A stretch of DNA of 32,497 nucleotides from an uncultured Phascolarctobacterium sp. (lineage in GTDB: Bacteria; Bacillota; Negativicutes; Acidaminococcales; Acidaminococcaceae): assembly GCA_900544885.1 (NCBI GenBank), contig UQWU01000019.1, forward strand, positions 1-32,497. The letters run 5' to 3'. Shown here piece by piece: positions 31,437 to 32,497 of this stretch. Numbering within the stretch: position 1 is the stretch's first letter; each line of letters starts with the position of its first letter. Below the pieces are notes generated by a model. That model saw only the letters and a program-made list of their open reading frames with translations, made no database searches and was not told the DNA's origin. Made by a program: the position numbers and the translations under genes.

Positions 31437-32497
31437 ATGAGTAATGTAAATATCAATACTAAATGTGTACAAGGTGGTTATAGACCGCAAAATGGTGAAC
31501 CGCGTCAAATTCCTATTATTCAATCAACTACCTTTAAATATGATACAAGTGAGGATATGGGTAAATTATTTGATTTAGAAGCTAGCGGTTATTTCTATTC
31601 CCGTCTGCAAAATCCGACTTGCGATTCTGTCGCTGCTAAGATTGCCGAATTAGAAGGCGGCAAAGCTGCTATGCTTACTTCCTCAGGTCAAGCTGCTAAT
31701 TTTTTTGCTTTATTGAATCTTTGTGAAGCAGGTAGTCATCTTGTTGTTTCCGCTTCTATTTATGGTGGCACCTTTAATCTGATTGGTGTAACAATGGCAA
31801 AAATGGGCATAGAAGCAACTTTTGTAGATCCTGATTGTACCGAAGAAGAATTAGATGCGGCATTTAAAGAAAACACTAAGGCTGTTTTTGGTGAAACTAT
31901 TGCTAATCCTGCATTGACCGTTCTTGATATCGAAAAATTTGCCAATGTTGCTCATCGTCATGGTGTACCTTTAATTATTGATAATACTTTCCCTACACCA
32001 ATTAACTGCCGTCCGATTGAATGGGGAGCAGATATTGTAACTCATTCTACTACTAAATATATGGATGGTCATGGTGCTTGCGTCGGTGGCGTGATTGTTG
32101 ATGGCGGTAATTTTAATTGGTTGGAACACAAGGATAAATTCCCTGGCTTGTGCGAACCAGATGAGTCTTATCACGGTATTGTTTATGCCGAAAAATTTGG
32201 TCAAGAGGGTGCCTTTATTACTAAAGCTACCGCTCAATTAATGCGCGACCTTGGTTGCTGTCAATCTCCGCAAAGTGCTTTTATCTTGAACTTGGGTTTG
32301 GAATCTCTTCATGTAAGAATGCCGCGCCACGTAGAAAATGGTCAGGCTGTAGCAGAATTTTTAGAGAAACAACCGCAGGTAGAATATGTAAATTATCCTG
32401 GATTAAAAGCTGATAAATATTATGAACGTGCACAAAAATATTTCGGCAATGGCGGTTGCGGGGGGGGTTTTTTTTATTTTAAAAAGGGAAATGCTTG
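31437..32497 (+). CDS. metY: O-acetylhomoserine sulfhydrylase (partial, runs off the window)
   Basis: This PLP enzyme of the Cys/Met metabolism family makes homocysteine from O-acetylhomoserine and sulfide. From ATG 31437, with TAGGAGGA 8 nt before it, 353 codons are visible of about 425 expected. Family features are the YSRLQNPT segment, the TSSGQAANFF cofactor loop and Lys207 (THSTTKYMDGHG), the Schiff-base lysine. The EKFGQEGAFITKATAQLMRDLG and SPQSAFILNLGLESLHVRM segments fit MetY rather than cystathionine enzymes. The last 40 bases contain G8 and T8 runs and translate to an odd GGGFFYFKKGN where the family normally has a Gly-Val-x-x-Phe-x-x-Lys-Gly pattern, so that part is suspect. Confidence 0.93.
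   Translation, partial: MSNVNINTKCVQGGYRPQNGEPRQIPIIQSTTFKYDTSEDMGKLFDLEASGYFYSRLQNPTCDSVAAKIAELEGGKAAMLTSSGQAANFFALLNLCEAGSHLVVSASIYGGTFNLIGVTMAKMGIEATFVDPDCTEEELDAAFKENTKAVFGETIANPALTVLDIEKFANVAHRHGVPLIIDNTFPTPINCRPIEWGADIVTHSTTKYMDGHGACVGGVIVDGGNFNWLEHKDKFPGLCEPDESYHGIVYAEKFGQEGAFITKATAQLMRDLGCCQSPQSAFILNLGLESLHVRMPRHVENGQAVAEFLEKQPQVEYVNYPGLKADKYYERAQKYFGNGGCGGGFFYFKKGNA

Overview
The window is a 32.5 kb AT-rich bacterial chromosome segment. It looks like a low-GC Firmicute that has an outer membrane, most likely class Negativicutes (Phascolarctobacterium/Acidaminococcus-like); this placement is inference. The Firmicute signs are two T-box leaders, strong AGGAGG ribosome binding sites, sigma-A-type promoters, intrinsic terminators and a FeoB-associated Cys-rich peptide. 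The outer-membrane sign is an O-antigen-ligase-type membrane protein. No phage, transposon, CRISPR array or rRNA operon was seen.

Layout. (1) 1-230: tRNA-Ser(CGA) with its own promoter and terminator. (2) 325-4356: a methyl-tetrahydrofolate/methionine operon, metF, a stand-alone MetH reactivation-domain protein, and a MetH that lacks that domain. (3) 4368-5518, minus: lrgAB-type membrane pair. (4) 5561-8286: clpB. (5) 8292-11708, minus: a CDF metal exporter, an N-terminal thioredoxin/C-terminal thioredoxin reductase fusion, and an M14-type deacylase. (6) 11815-17271: a cobalamin riboswitch followed by a five-gene nik/opp-type ABC importer, predicted to carry cobalt (or nickel). (7) 17283-19566: a P1B-2 Zn/Cd/Pb ATPase. 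(8) 19577-22553: a ferrous iron operon (two feoA, feoB, FeoB-associated peptide) with three copies of a DtxR/MntR-like motif around its promoter. (9) 22598-24095: a ZTP (pfl) riboswitch and an OFA-family MFS transporter. (10) 24105-27068: valine T-box and valS. (11) 27095-29953: an unassigned long hairpin RNA, folC, a 17-codon bridging ORF and an O-antigen-ligase-like gene. (12) 30024-end: methionine T-box, metA (acetyl-CoA type by Glu111) and metY, cut by the window edge.

Two themes link the genes. One is one-carbon, folate and methionine metabolism: metF, metH, folC, metA, metY, and a transporter controlled by the purine/one-carbon alarmone ZTP. Cobalamin ties in, because MetH needs B12 and the nik-type importer sits under a B12 riboswitch. 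The other is metal traffic between about 8.3 and 22.6 kb: a CDF exporter, a predicted cobalt/nickel importer, a Zn/Cd/Pb ATPase and ferrous iron uptake, each with its own regulatory signal.

The most interesting observations are the ZTP riboswitch on an OFA transporter, the B12 riboswitch on a nik-type system beside a divergent deacylase, the reversed Trx-TrxR fusion, a perfect palindrome inside the CDF promoter spacer, the unassigned hairpin RNA before folC, and the stop-start relay between folC and the ligase gene. All calls were made by reading the sequence; no database search was run.
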